10,080 nt of DNA from Caulobacteraceae bacterium (GCA_030151985.1 JASLDZ010000011.1:1-10080); one strand, 5' to 3'; shown: positions 1 to 6,307, counted from the stretch's first letter. The notes: generated from the letters alone by a model not told the origin. A program made the numbers and translations.

Positions 1-658
1 AGCGCCTGTTGGGATCGGTATAGCCGGCGTCCCAGCTCTGGTCGTAGACGTCGGTGGCGATGATGTCGACGACGTCGTCGCCGGGGTAGCTGACGTCGGG
101 CCATTGCTGCTGCATCAGAAGCGCCGGGTTCCAGACGAACCTGAACTTCGCGCCGGGAACCGCGCGCATGATCTGGACCACGTGGCGGAAGGCGGCGGAA
201 TAGTCGCGTTCGTGGCCCTTGAACGCCCACGGATACCAGCCGCCATTGAATTCCCAGCCGAGGCGCAGGTATGCGTCCGGGAAGCCGTTGCTGACCAGCG
301 TCTGGGCGAGCTTGGTGTAATGGCTGTCCTGCTTGCCGGACGCCACGTCCGCCAGCGAGGTGCCCTGGACGGTCAGGGGCACGCTTTCCGCCAGCTGGTA
401 GCCGGAGCCCTTCCACCCGCCGATCCCCCAGCCCGCGTCGTTGTCGAAGCTGGTCCAGCTGTCGAAGGCGATGAAGTCGACAACGCCGTCGACCTTCTTG
501 CCGATGTATTTCTCGAACGCCGGAAGCGCCTTGCGGCCATCCGATCCGTTACCCTTGTAGACGAACAGAGGCGAAGCGCTGGCAGACCCCGCGGCGACCG
601 CCGCAAGAGCCGCCGCGCACGCAGCCGTCTTCAGTCCTCGCGATGAGGCGCGAAACAT
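1..658 (-). CDS. GH26-like secreted glycoside hydrolase, C-terminus outside window
   Basis: Reading the minus strand from the ATG at 656-658 gives 219 uninterrupted residues that run off the left edge; there is no stop inside the window. GGAGAA lies 6 bases before the ATG. Residues 1-28 are a signal peptide ending in an Ala-x-Ala site (GSASA). The body is about three-quarters identical by eye to the complete neighbour at 994-2187. It contains RLGWEFNG with the presumed acid/base Glu136, FDSWTSFDNDAGWG near residue 67, and YPGDDVVD near 191. In family 26 hydrolases (mannanases and related endo-glycanases) this Glu in W-E-x-N is the proton donor; the nucleophile would lie in the missing part. 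The protein is therefore expected in the periplasm or outside the cell, cutting a polysaccharide. The substrate cannot be told. The family call is fairly sure, the exact enzyme is not. Confidence 0.8.
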   Translation of the reverse strand, partial: MFRASSRGLKTAACAAALAAVAAGSASASPLFVYKGNGSDGRKALPAFEKYIGKKVDGVVDFIAFDSWTSFDNDAGWGIGGWKGSGYQLAESVPLTVQGTSLADVASGKQDSHYTKLAQTLVSNGFPDAYLRLGWEFNGGWYPWAFKGHERDYSAAFRHVVQIMRAVPGAKFRFVWNPALLMQQQWPDVSYPGDDVVDIIATDVYDQSWDAGYTDPNRR

Positions 659-993
659 CGGCAGTTCTCCAATCTTGCCCCAGAGAGGCGGACTTCTTGT
701 CGCCTCGGTTGGGCGAGACCCTCGCACCCGGGTGTTTAAAGGAGCTGTGCCGTTGATGGTTTAAGCGCGTTAACGTTAGGGCTGCAAAACACAGCGTGTT
801 CGTCCATCGAGACTGCTGCGGCGCGGCCGAGTCTTCTTCTGCGACAGGGCTATCGAAACGGCCAAACCCGCCTGATGACGTTCGCACCGTCGCTTGTGCA
901 AGGCTGCTCCGGCGGGCGTGGGCGCCGCCGGAACCCTGACGTTCACCATCGCTACACTTGTAAAGCCGTCTCGCGGAAGGGAAGCGGCTTCAA
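659..993. other. Intergenic region between the two GH26-like genes
   Basis: This stretch of 335 bases has no convincing gene. At its right end it holds a hairpin behind the stop of the complete hydrolase gene. At its left end it holds the ribosome site of the truncated one. The segment around 730-780 is richer in A and T than the rest and has several TTAA cores (TTTAAA, TTTAAGC, GTTAAC), so it is the likeliest place for the promoter of the left gene. No clear -35/-10 pair or sigma-54 element could be assigned. Open frames crossing it look like high-GC chance frames. Confidence 0.6.
963..990 (-). terminator. Possible terminator behind the complete GH26-like gene
   Basis: AAGCCG (963-968) and CGGCTT (985-990) form a 6-bp stem with a 16-base loop, starting 4 bases after the TAG stop (994-996) of the minus-strand gene. 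There is no clear U tract, so it may be a weak or Rho-assisted end. Confidence 0.35.
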
Positions 994-2187
994 CTAGGGA
1001 TTTCCCATGTAGAAGTGGCCGACGCCGCCTTTGGTGTCCCAAGTCATGACGCTCATGACGCCCCACGACGTCTTCAGCGTTCCGTCAAGATTGGCGACAC
1101 CCACCTTCTGGCTGCGGGAGAGACGCAGGATGTAGTGGTGCGTCGTGGCGGTGGACGGGAAACTCAAGGCCACCACCGCGCTGCCGTCGGCGTTCGGCAG
1201 CACGCTCGCCGATCCGCCGTCGGTGACAGAGACGCTCGCGGGCGCGGGCTTGGCGGGCGCGGACAGCACGGTCTTCAGGGCCGCGCCGGCGGCGGGATAC
1301 TGGCCGCCGGAGACCAGGCCGTTGAAATCCGGCGCCGGGAAGTCCCAGTAGCCGGAGAAGGCGCTCTGGCGGACGAAGGCGGCCATGTTCTGGATGAACA
1401 GGGGATCGTCGCCGCCCCCGTGACCGTCGGGCCGGATCCCCGTCGCCCACTCCGGGAAGGCCAGGGGCTTGGCGTGCTTCGCCGCGTAATCGGCCACCGC
1501 CTTCACGCCCCAGGGATCGCCCAGAACGCTCGCCCATCTGCGCGCGGGGTCGGTGTAGCCGCTCACCCAGCTCTGGTTGTAGGCGTCGGTCGCGACGACG
1601 TCGACGACGTCGTCGCCCGGATAGCCCTGATCGGGAGCGCCCTGGTTGACGAAGAGCGCGGTGTTCCAGACGAAGCGGAAGCGCGCTCCAGGCTGGGCCC
1701 GCATCAGGCCGACCACGTGGCGAAAGGCGGCGCGGTAGTCGGCCTCGTGGCCGTGGAAGGCCCAGGGGTACCAGGATCCATTGAACTCCCAACCGAGCCG
1801 CAGCGCGGCGTCGGGGAAGCCTGCGGCGATCAGCGTCTGCGCCAGCTTGACGAAGTGGGCGTCCTCCGCCCCGGCAGCCACCTGCGCCAGCGACGTGCCC
1901 TGAACGGTCAGGGGCACGCTTTCGGCGAGCTTGTAGCCGGACCCCTTCCACCCGGTGACGCCCCAGCCCGCGTCGTTGTCGAAGCTCGTCCAGCTGTCGA
2001 AGGCGATGAAGTCGACCACGCCGTCCGCCTTGCGCCCGACGTAGGCCTCGAATGCGGGCAGTTTGCTCCGGCCGTCGGAGCCGTTGCCCTTGTAGACGTA
2101 GAGATCGCCGGCTGAAGCGGCCGCGCCCGAGGCGAGCGCAAGACCCAACGCGGCCGCGAACCGCAGCCCGCCTAAAACCCTTCTCAT
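994..2187 (-). CDS. GH26-like secreted glycoside hydrolase (complete)
   Basis: 397 residues from the ATG at 2185-2187, preceded by AGGTAAAG on the minus strand. Residues 1-26 form a signal peptide (hydrophobic AAALGLALASGAAASA). The catalytic part covers about 27-310. RLGWEFNG carries Glu134 (presumed acid/base) and LAFPEWATG carries Glu246 (presumed nucleophile). This is the two-glutamate arrangement, about 110 residues apart, of clan GH-A family 26 beta-mannanases and related endo-glycanases. FVWN, YPGDDVVD and the late GYWDF are also typical barrel-strand motifs. Residues about 311-397, after an Ala/Pro linker, form a separate small beta-rich tail of unknown role, perhaps substrate binding. 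The gene lies divergently upstream of the exosortase operon and next to a paralog. This suggests trimming or recycling of an exopolysaccharide linked to the PEP-CTERM system, but that link is inferred from position only. Confidence 0.85.
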   Translation of the reverse strand: MRRVLGGLRFAAALGLALASGAAASAGDLYVYKGNGSDGRSKLPAFEAYVGRKADGVVDFIAFDSWTSFDNDAGWGVTGWKGSGYKLAESVPLTVQGTSLAQVAAGAEDAHFVKLAQTLIAAGFPDAALRLGWEFNGSWYPWAFHGHEADYRAAFRHVVGLMRAQPGARFRFVWNTALFVNQGAPDQGYPGDDVVDVVATDAYNQSWVSGYTDPARRWASVLGDPWGVKAVADYAAKHAKPLAFPEWATGIRPDGHGGGDDPLFIQNMAAFVRQSAFSGYWDFPAPDFNGLVSGGQYPAAGAALKTVLSAPAKPAPASVSVTDGGSASVLPNADGSAVVALSFPSTATTHHYILRLSRSQKVGVANLDGTLKTSWGVMSVMTWDTKGGVGHFYMGNP

Positions 2188-2237
2188 GTGCTTTACCTGT
2201 TACGCGGGGCCCAACCTCGGGCCCCGGACGCGTCAAA

Positions 2238-2253
2238 TGGCACGCTCGCGGCT
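2238..2253 (+). promoter_or_regulatory. Weak sigma-54-like promoter box
   Basis: TGGCACG matches the -24 consensus exactly and the GG-N10-GC spacing is kept (GG 2239-2240, GC 2251-2252). The -12 part is CGGC instead of TTGC. A transcript from here would have a leader of about 250 bases before the exosortase gene. It may be a decoy or a chance match; the box at 2481 is much better. Confidence 0.3.
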
Positions 2254-2295
2254 TAATCAGGGCGGACCAATCGATGTTAAAAGCTGCGCTTAATC
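2251..2295. repeat. Pair of GCTTAATC direct repeats upstream of exosortase operon
   Basis: GCTTAATC occurs at 2251-2258 and 2288-2295, same orientation, start-to-start 37 bases. The inverted form GATTAAGC occurs at 4214-4221, between the epsD promoter and epsD. These are possible binding sites for a shared regulator. The evidence is the repetition in two regulatory regions of one system only. Confidence 0.35.
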
Positions 2296-2480
2296 CATGA
2301 GTTGACGCGGAGCCTGCGTCCCCCGTCCTGCGCTGCGGCGCGGCAGGCGCCGAGCACCTTGCCTGCCGCTGCGGCGTTCAGCCTTGATTGACTCCCCCCT
2401 GGCCGGGACTTAACCAAACCCCCTGCTGGGCGCGGGATGGGCGGAGCTGTGGAGGCTCTCGACGGCGCCAGGGGCCGCCT

Positions 2481-2496
2481 TGGCATCCCGTTTGCA
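2481..2496 (+). promoter_or_regulatory. Sigma-54 (RpoN) promoter of the exosortase-epsI operon
   Basis: TGGCATCCCGTTTGCA fits the -24/-12 consensus TGGCA-N6-TTGCA fully, with the invariant GG (2482-2483), 10-base spacing and GC (2494-2495). Initiation would be expected about 12 bases past the GC, near 2507. That is only about 13 bases before the chosen ATG (2520) and at the edge of the alternative ATG (2508). Sigma-54 use implies an AAA+ enhancer-binding activator acting from upstream. Confidence 0.7.
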
Positions 2497-2519
2497 ACCT
2501 GGCGAGGATGCGAGCCTCA

Positions 2520-3407
2520 ATGACCTCGATCGCGGGCCCATCGTCGGTGTCGCGCCGCCTCACGCGTCCTTCGCTGGGTCTGGGCGTGCTGGCGCTGGGC
2601 GTCGCGGCGATCGCCGTGCCCACGCTGGTGGAGAACCTGCACCAGAGCTGGGCGTCCGAGCAGGGGCAGGCGGGGCCGATCGTCCTGGCGCTCGGCCTGT
2701 GGCTCGTGGTGCGCCGCTGGCCCGAGATGCGGGCGGCGGGTCGTCCTGGGTCGATCCCGCTGGGTGCGGCCGCGGGGTTGGTGTTGGGAGCGGCCTATGT
2801 GCTTGGCCGGGTCGCCGACCAGTTCCTGGTCGAGAGCTACGCCGTCTACGGCCTCGCTCTGGTGGCGCTCTACCTCCTCGTCGGGTGGCCGGGCCTGCGC
2901 AAGGGCTGGTTTCCGCTCCTCTACCTCGTGTTCGCGCTGCCTGCGCCGTACACCTTGACCTGGACGCTCACGAGCCACCTGCGGCTCTGGATCACCCAGG
3001 CGGCGGTCGCGCTGTTCCAGACGCTGGGGTTCTCCATCGTGCGCGACGGGCTGAACATCTTCGTGGACCAGTACGAGCTGGCGGTGAAGGAGGCTTGCTC
3101 GGGCATGAACTCCCTGATCAGCCTCAGCGCCATCGGGCTGATCTACCTGCACATCCGCCGCGCGCCGCCGCCTTGGTACATCGCTCTGTTCGCCGTGCCG
3201 ATCGTGGGCTTTGCGATCCTCGGCAACTTTGCACGTGTCGCCATTCTGATCCTCCTGACCCGTGGCTTCGGGGACGCGGTGGCGCAGGGCTTCCTGCACC
3301 AGACCGCCGGGCTTGCGACCTTCGCCGTGGCGCTTCTGGGCGTGATGGGGCTGGACGCGATCGCCGCGCCCTTCCTCCTGAGCTCGCGCCGGAGCGCCCG
3401 TCCATGA
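2520..3407 (+). CDS. xrtV: Exosortase (EpsH/Xrt family, probably exosortase V)
   Basis: Integral membrane transpeptidase-like enzyme of 295 residues with about eight hydrophobic segments. Exosortases recognise the C-terminal PEP-CTERM signal of exported proteins, cleave it and probably attach the protein to the cell surface. The three family residues are all present: Cys193 in KEACSGMNSL, Arg239 in NFARVAI and His260 in LHQTAGL, each at the start of a membrane helix. The stop overlaps the epsI start (ATGA), the usual tight coupling. Assignment to the V subfamily rests on the alphaproteobacterial setting, PEPxxW-type substrates, separate EpsI and a small accessory membrane protein nearby; it was not tested by a model search. 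The start is uncertain: ATG 2520 has GAGGA 11 bases upstream, ATG 2508 has none at usable distance, and both lie near the predicted sigma-54 transcription start. Confidence 0.9.
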   Translation: MTSIAGPSSVSRRLTRPSLGLGVLALGVAAIAVPTLVENLHQSWASEQGQAGPIVLALGLWLVVRRWPEMRAAGRPGSIPLGAAAGLVLGAAYVLGRVADQFLVESYAVYGLALVALYLLVGWPGLRKGWFPLLYLVFALPAPYTLTWTLTSHLRLWITQAAVALFQTLGFSIVRDGLNIFVDQYELAVKEACSGMNSLISLSAIGLIYLHIRRAPPPWYIALFAVPIVGFAILGNFARVAILILLTRGFGDAVAQGFLHQTAGLATFAVALLGVMGLDAIAAPFLLSSRRSARP

Positions 3408-4123
3408 GCCCGACTTCACCCCCCGCCCGTCCCGCCTCCGAGGCCGCGGCGCTGGACCGGCGTCTTCTGCTGATCGGGGGCGGCCTTCTTTTGACCGCGG
3501 GCGGTGCGGCGGCGATGACGCCCCGACGTTTCGAGCGTCAGCTCGGCCGCCAGAAGGTGGACGAGCTCTTGCCGAGCGCCTTCGGCCCCTGGCGTGAACG
3601 GCCAAGGGGCGACGTCATCGTGCCCGAGGACTCGCAGCCGACCAGCGTCTACGATCAGGTTGCCATCCGGACCTTCATGCAGGAGGGCGCCCCGGACATC
3701 GCGCTCCTGATCGCCTACGGCTCGGCCCAGAGCGGGCTGATGAAGGTGCATAGGCCGGAGGTCTGCTACGCCAGCGCGGGCTTCAAGATCTTGGGCGCGC
3801 ACGACGCGGACGTGGCGCTCACGCCCCGGGCGCACGTGCCGGCTCGAGCCTTCGAAGGGGTTCGCGACGCCCGGCGCGAGCAGGTGCTCTACTGGACACG
3901 CGTAGGCGAGGGCTTTCCGACCAGCATGAACGGCGAACGCTGGGCCTCCTTCCGCGCGGGCTTAAGAGGCGTGATCCCGGACGGCGTGCTGGTCCGCTTC
4001 TCCACGATCGCCGACGACCCGCAAGCGGGCGAGCGGCTGCTCGCGGGCGCGGCCCGCGACCTCGTCGCCTCCGCTTCCGTCCCTGCGCGACGGCTGCTCA
4101 CCGGATCGCTGTTGTCCGCCTGA
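3404..4123 (+). CDS. epsI: EpsI-family exosortase-associated protein
   Basis: 239 residues, starting at the ATG that overlaps the exosortase stop by 4 bases. The N-terminus has LDRRLLLIGGG followed by a hydrophobic stretch (about 22-38), giving one membrane anchor with a Tat-like double arginine. The rest is predicted periplasmic. The family hallmark HRPEVCYASAG is present, with His116, Glu119 and Cys121. EpsI proteins are found fused to or beside exosortases and are needed for the sorting or polysaccharide system, but their chemistry is not settled. A typical late segment (LYWTRVGEGF, residues about 164-173) also fits. It is co-transcribed with the exosortase. The frame stays open far upstream inside the exosortase gene, but that part has no membrane or EpsI character, so the overlapping ATG is preferred. 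Confidence 0.9.
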   Translation: MSPTSPPARPASEAAALDRRLLLIGGGLLLTAGGAAAMTPRRFERQLGRQKVDELLPSAFGPWRERPRGDVIVPEDSQPTSVYDQVAIRTFMQEGAPDIALLIAYGSAQSGLMKVHRPEVCYASAGFKILGAHDADVALTPRAHVPARAFEGVRDARREQVLYWTRVGEGFPTSMNGERWASFRAGLRGVIPDGVLVRFSTIADDPQAGERLLAGAARDLVASASVPARRLLTGSLLSA

Positions 4124-4130
4124 GGCGGTC

Positions 4131-4147
4131 TGGCCCGACCCTTGCTT
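4131..4147 (+). promoter_or_regulatory. Sigma-54 (RpoN) promoter of epsD
   Basis: TGGCCCGACCCTTGCTT differs from the consensus TGGCACG-N4-TTGCW at one position (C for A). It has the exact GG-N10-GC spacing (GG 4132-4133, GC 4144-4145). It begins 8 bases after the epsI stop and would give a leader of about 100 bases before the epsD start. The inverted motif GATTAAGC lies in that leader at 4214-4221. Confidence 0.65.
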
Positions 4148-4255
4148 GCGCCCAAGAGCATGTGCCGCATCGCGCGGCTTCGAACAGGTGTGCTTCTCTG
4201 CGACGCCCCGGCGGATTAAGCCGGCGCCGCGAACAAGGTTTCAGGGGGACGGATC

Positions 4256-5158
4256 GTGCAGGAACGCAAACAGCGCCTGAAGGCGAAGGTGGCGGGAGCC
4301 GCCCTGATCGCCATGCTGGCGGGCTGCGGCCAGAAGACGCCCAAGGGGCAGGTGCTGGCGGTGGTGAACGGGCAGGAAGTGACCGCGCAGGACGTCGCGG
4401 CCGAAGCGCGCGCGCGCAAGATCGGCGGCAAGGCCGACCAGAAGGCGCTGCTCAACGAAGTGGTCGGCCGCGTGCTCCTGGCGCAGGACGCTCACAACAG
4501 AAAGCTGGACCGCTATCCGGGCTATCCGGCCGACATCAGCCGCCTGCAGCAGGCGTTCGTGGCCGAGAAGGTGCTGGCCAAGGACCTGAGGGCGCCTGCG
4601 CCTCCCAGCGACGCCCAGGTCCGCGACTTCATCGCCGCCCACCCGTTCGCCTTCGCCAATCGACAGAAGCTGGCGGTCGAATTGATCCGCTACACGCCGG
4701 GCGCCGCGGCCAAGACGATCGGAGATCCGAGCTCGCTTCAAGCCGCCAAGGCGAAGCTTACGAGCCTCAACATCACCTTCGACCAGGCCAAACAGGTGCT
4801 CGACACCGCCGCGGTGCCGAGCCAGCTCGCGCAGCACCTGGTCGCGACGCCCAACGGGCAATACGTGCAGTTCCTGCAGAACGGCGTGATCGTGGGCATG
4901 GTGATCGACGCCCGTGAACCGATCGCGATCCCGGAGGCCCAGCAGGTCGCCATCGCACGTCAGGCGATGGGTCGTGCGGCCGCCGAACAACAGGTCCGCG
5001 GGCTCGTCGACCGGCTTCGGGCTCGCGCCAAGATCAGCTACCAGCCGGGCCTGGCCCCGCCGCCGCCCACCGCGGCGAGCGCCACGCCGGCCCCCGGAGC
5101 CGAGATGCCGCCGCCTGCGGCCGCGGCCGGAACGCCGGCGGCGCCGGGCGTCTCCTAG
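4256..5158 (+). CDS. epsD: EpsD-family SurA-like lipoprotein (putative peptidyl-prolyl isomerase)
   Basis: 300 residues from a GTG start with AGGGGGA 6-7 bases upstream. The first 24 residues are a lipoprotein signal with lipobox LAGC (Cys24), so the protein should be tethered to a membrane facing the periplasm. Residues about 31-110 look like the SurA N-terminal chaperone domain (VLAVVNGQEVTAQDV, ALLNEVVGRVLLAQDA). The middle part, with HPFAFANRQKLAVELIRY near residue 128, fits the EpsD family of exopolysaccharide/PEP-CTERM loci. A clear parvulin active-site signature is not visible, so real isomerase activity is doubtful and a holdase role is as likely. Residues about 265-300 are a low-complexity Pro/Ala tail. 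It follows epsI but has its own sigma-54 promoter. Confidence 0.8.
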   Translation: MQERKQRLKAKVAGAALIAMLAGCGQKTPKGQVLAVVNGQEVTAQDVAAEARARKIGGKADQKALLNEVVGRVLLAQDAHNRKLDRYPGYPADISRLQQAFVAEKVLAKDLRAPAPPSDAQVRDFIAAHPFAFANRQKLAVELIRYTPGAAAKTIGDPSSLQAAKAKLTSLNITFDQAKQVLDTAAVPSQLAQHLVATPNGQYVQFLQNGVIVGMVIDAREPIAIPEAQQVAIARQAMGRAAAEQQVRGLVDRLRARAKISYQPGLAPPPPTAASATPAPGAEMPPPAAAAGTPAAPGVS

Positions 5159-5175
5159 CGGCGCGCGGCGCGCGA

Positions 5176-5212
5176 GAGGGAGCGGTGCGGACGCAACCCG
5201 CGGGCGCCCCTC
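5176..5212. terminator. Hairpin between convergent epsD and accessory gene
   Basis: GAGGG(A)GCG at 5176-5184 pairs with CGCCCCTC at 5205-5212, 8 bp with one bulged A, and GCGG/CCGC can pair inside the loop. It lies in the 61-base gap between two convergent stops and could end transcription from both sides. There is no U tract. Confidence 0.35.
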
Positions 5213-5219
5213 CGCGTGG

Positions 5220-5471
5220 TCAGGGCTTGGGCGTCTGCTGGAAGGGCTTCAGCATGGCCAGGGTGAACAGGACCACGAAGGCGAAGAACGCGTAGGCGGG
5301 AATCTCAAAGCCGTTGTTGCCCAGGATGTCGGCGCCCGCGCAGCCCAGGGCCGCCACCGCATACCGCCAGAGCGGGATCGGATCCGGCTCGGCGGCGGCG
5401 GAGCGCTGCAGGTAGAGGATGGCCAGTCCCGCGAACAGCGCGATGGAGATGATGTCGTAGATCGATTTCAT
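5220..5471 (-). CDS. Small membrane protein, probable XrtV sorting-system accessory protein
   Basis: 83 residues from the ATG at 5469-5471. Three hydrophobic helices are visible: about 7-21 (IISIALFAGLAILYL), 35-51 (WRYAVAALGCAGADILG) and 57-74 (IPAYAFFAFVVLFTLAML), joined by short loops with EPDPIPLW and GNNGFE. The size, helix pattern and position next to exosortase, EpsI and EpsD fit, as I recall the family, the small accessory protein of exosortase V systems. Its biochemical role is not known. It is transcribed against epsD. No good ribosome site precedes the ATG; the bases just upstream on the coding strand are CCTCCC, the opposite of a Shine-Dalgarno. Translation may therefore be weak or leaderless. 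No alternative start with a better site was seen. Confidence 0.7.
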   Translation of the reverse strand: MKSIYDIISIALFAGLAILYLQRSAAAEPDPIPLWRYAVAALGCAGADILGNNGFEIPAYAFFAFVVLFTLAMLKPFQQTPKP

Positions 5472-5539
5472 AGGGAGGTCGCGCCCCGGTCGATAGGTCT
5501 TCTGCCCCTAACGCCGTGACGGTTAAGAGATTGGTGAGC

Positions 5540-5571
5540 GCGTCGGGCGCTTCTGGTGGAGCGCCCGACGC
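5540..5571 (-). terminator. Strong hairpin terminator of the S53/PEP-CTERM operon
   Basis: GCGTCGGGCGCT (5540-5551) and AGCGCCCGACGC (5560-5571) form a perfect 12-bp stem with an 8-base loop, 9 bases after the TAG stop (5581-5583) of the minus-strand PEP-CTERM gene. A run of U is absent, but stem strength and place make an operon end likely. Confidence 0.65.
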
Positions 5572-5580
5572 CGCAGCACC

Positions 5581-6276
5581 CTAGGCCGCGACCGTTCCGC
5601 TGCGCCGCCGCCGCAGACGCAGCGCCGTCCCCAAGACGCCGACCGCAAGGATCATCAGCGACCAGACGGCCGGCTCGGGCGCTGCGGAAACGGCCACGCT
5701 CGAGGCTTCGAAGATGAAGTTGTCGGACAGGTTGTCGGGCCCGGTGAAGGCGGTGTCGAAGTAGCCGAGCCCGAAGCCCGTGAACTGCGTCGGGATCGTC
5801 AGGTCGGTGGGGAGCGGTTGTCCGGGGCCGATCTGGAACACCGTCGCCGAGTTGTCGCCGGCGAGCGACTGTCCGCTCGCCGACGCGCCGTCGATGTCGT
5901 AGGCCCCGTCGGTCCAGTCGAAGTTGGCCGCGCCGATGCTGACGCTCGCCTGGTAGTCCGGCGTGTAGGTGTAGCTGTAGCCGTCGATACGGATGGTGGC
6001 CTGCGTGATGGCGGCCGGCGTGAACGGGAAGTCGGTGTCGATCTCGTCGTAGACGCCAGGCAGGCCGGAGCGGACGCCGCCCAGGCTCGTGTCGTAGCGG
6101 TAGGTGACGCTGAGCGCGTCGCCGGCCTGCACGCCGCCTCCGAAGAGGCCCAGGACGTCCACGCCGGAGTCGAGGGTGCCGGTGAAGATCAGGTCGTAGG
6201 TGGCGGCCCGCGCCTGGGGCGCTGCGGCCAGCGCCAGGGCCGCGCCCGCGGCGGCGAGAAGGGGACGAAGGGTCAT
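5581..6276 (-). CDS. PEP-CTERM sorting-signal protein, exosortase substrate
   Basis: 231 residues from the ATG at 6274-6276 (GAAAG 8 bases upstream); an ATG at 6292-6294 would add six residues. The signal peptide is residues 1-24 (AAAGAALALAAAPQARA). The mature part is acidic and rich in Gly, Asp, Thr and Tyr with alternating beta-like patterns (YDLIFTGTL, SVTYRYDTS, YSYTYTPDYQ). No enzyme motif was seen, as in many PEP-CTERM surface proteins. The C-terminus is a textbook tripartite signal: SAAPEPAVW (PEP at 200-202, Trp205), a hydrophobic helix about 206-219, then a basic end LRRRR. Its start is 31 bases past the stop of the S53 peptidase gene, so the two form an operon. It should be exported, cut by the exosortase and displayed or released at the envelope. 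Confidence 0.88.
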   Translation of the reverse strand: MTLRPLLAAAGAALALAAAPQARAATYDLIFTGTLDSGVDVLGLFGGGVQAGDALSVTYRYDTSLGGVRSGLPGVYDEIDTDFPFTPAAITQATIRIDGYSYTYTPDYQASVSIGAANFDWTDGAYDIDGASASGQSLAGDNSATVFQIGPGQPLPTDLTIPTQFTGFGLGYFDTAFTGPDNLSDNFIFEASSVAVSAAPEPAVWSLMILAVGVLGTALRLRRRRSGTVAA

Positions 6277-6307
6277 GGGATGAACTTTCGGCATGAGATC
6301 ACAAGCT

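Larger units (their letters stand above)
2188..2519. promoter_or_regulatory. Divergent regulatory region, GH26-like gene / exosortase operon
   Basis: 332 bases between divergent genes with no credible coding frame. From left to right they hold the ribosome site of the hydrolase, a weaker sigma-54-like box (2238-2253), two copies of GCTTAATC (2251-2258 and 2288-2295), a GC-rich stretch, and a near-perfect sigma-54 promoter (2481-2496) pointing at the exosortase gene. The layout, with small repeats roughly 190-245 bases upstream of a sigma-54 box, is what an enhancer-binding activator would need. No such activator is encoded in the window. Confidence 0.6.

Noticed and set aside
60..85. Palindrome-like GTCGACGACGTCGTC sequence, seen again near 1600
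   Set aside because: It encodes the conserved DDVVD of the hydrolases; the symmetry follows from Asp and Val codons.
104..646. Long plus-strand open frame across the truncated hydrolase gene
   Set aside because: It is the mirror of the GH26-like gene on the other strand, with low-complexity Arg/Gly/Val composition. A similar frame at 1015-2115 mirrors the paralog in the same way.
750..780. CtrA-like paired TTAA boxes
   Set aside because: The spacing between TTAA cores here (5 bases), and at 8490 (3 bases), does not match the TTAA-N7-TTAA consensus.
2480..3403. N-terminal extension of the EpsI frame through the exosortase gene
   Set aside because: The frame stays open, but the product is Arg/Gly/Pro-rich without family features, while the exosortase frame has all catalytic residues and membrane helices.
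2517..3605. Minus-strand frame opposite exosortase and epsI
   Set aside because: Very Arg/Gln/Asp-rich composition typical of a high-GC antisense frame, with no motif or ribosome site.
4162..4917. Second plus-strand frame overlapping epsD
   Set aside because: Arg/Gly-rich shifted reading of epsD, which has a lipobox and SurA-like features in its own frame.
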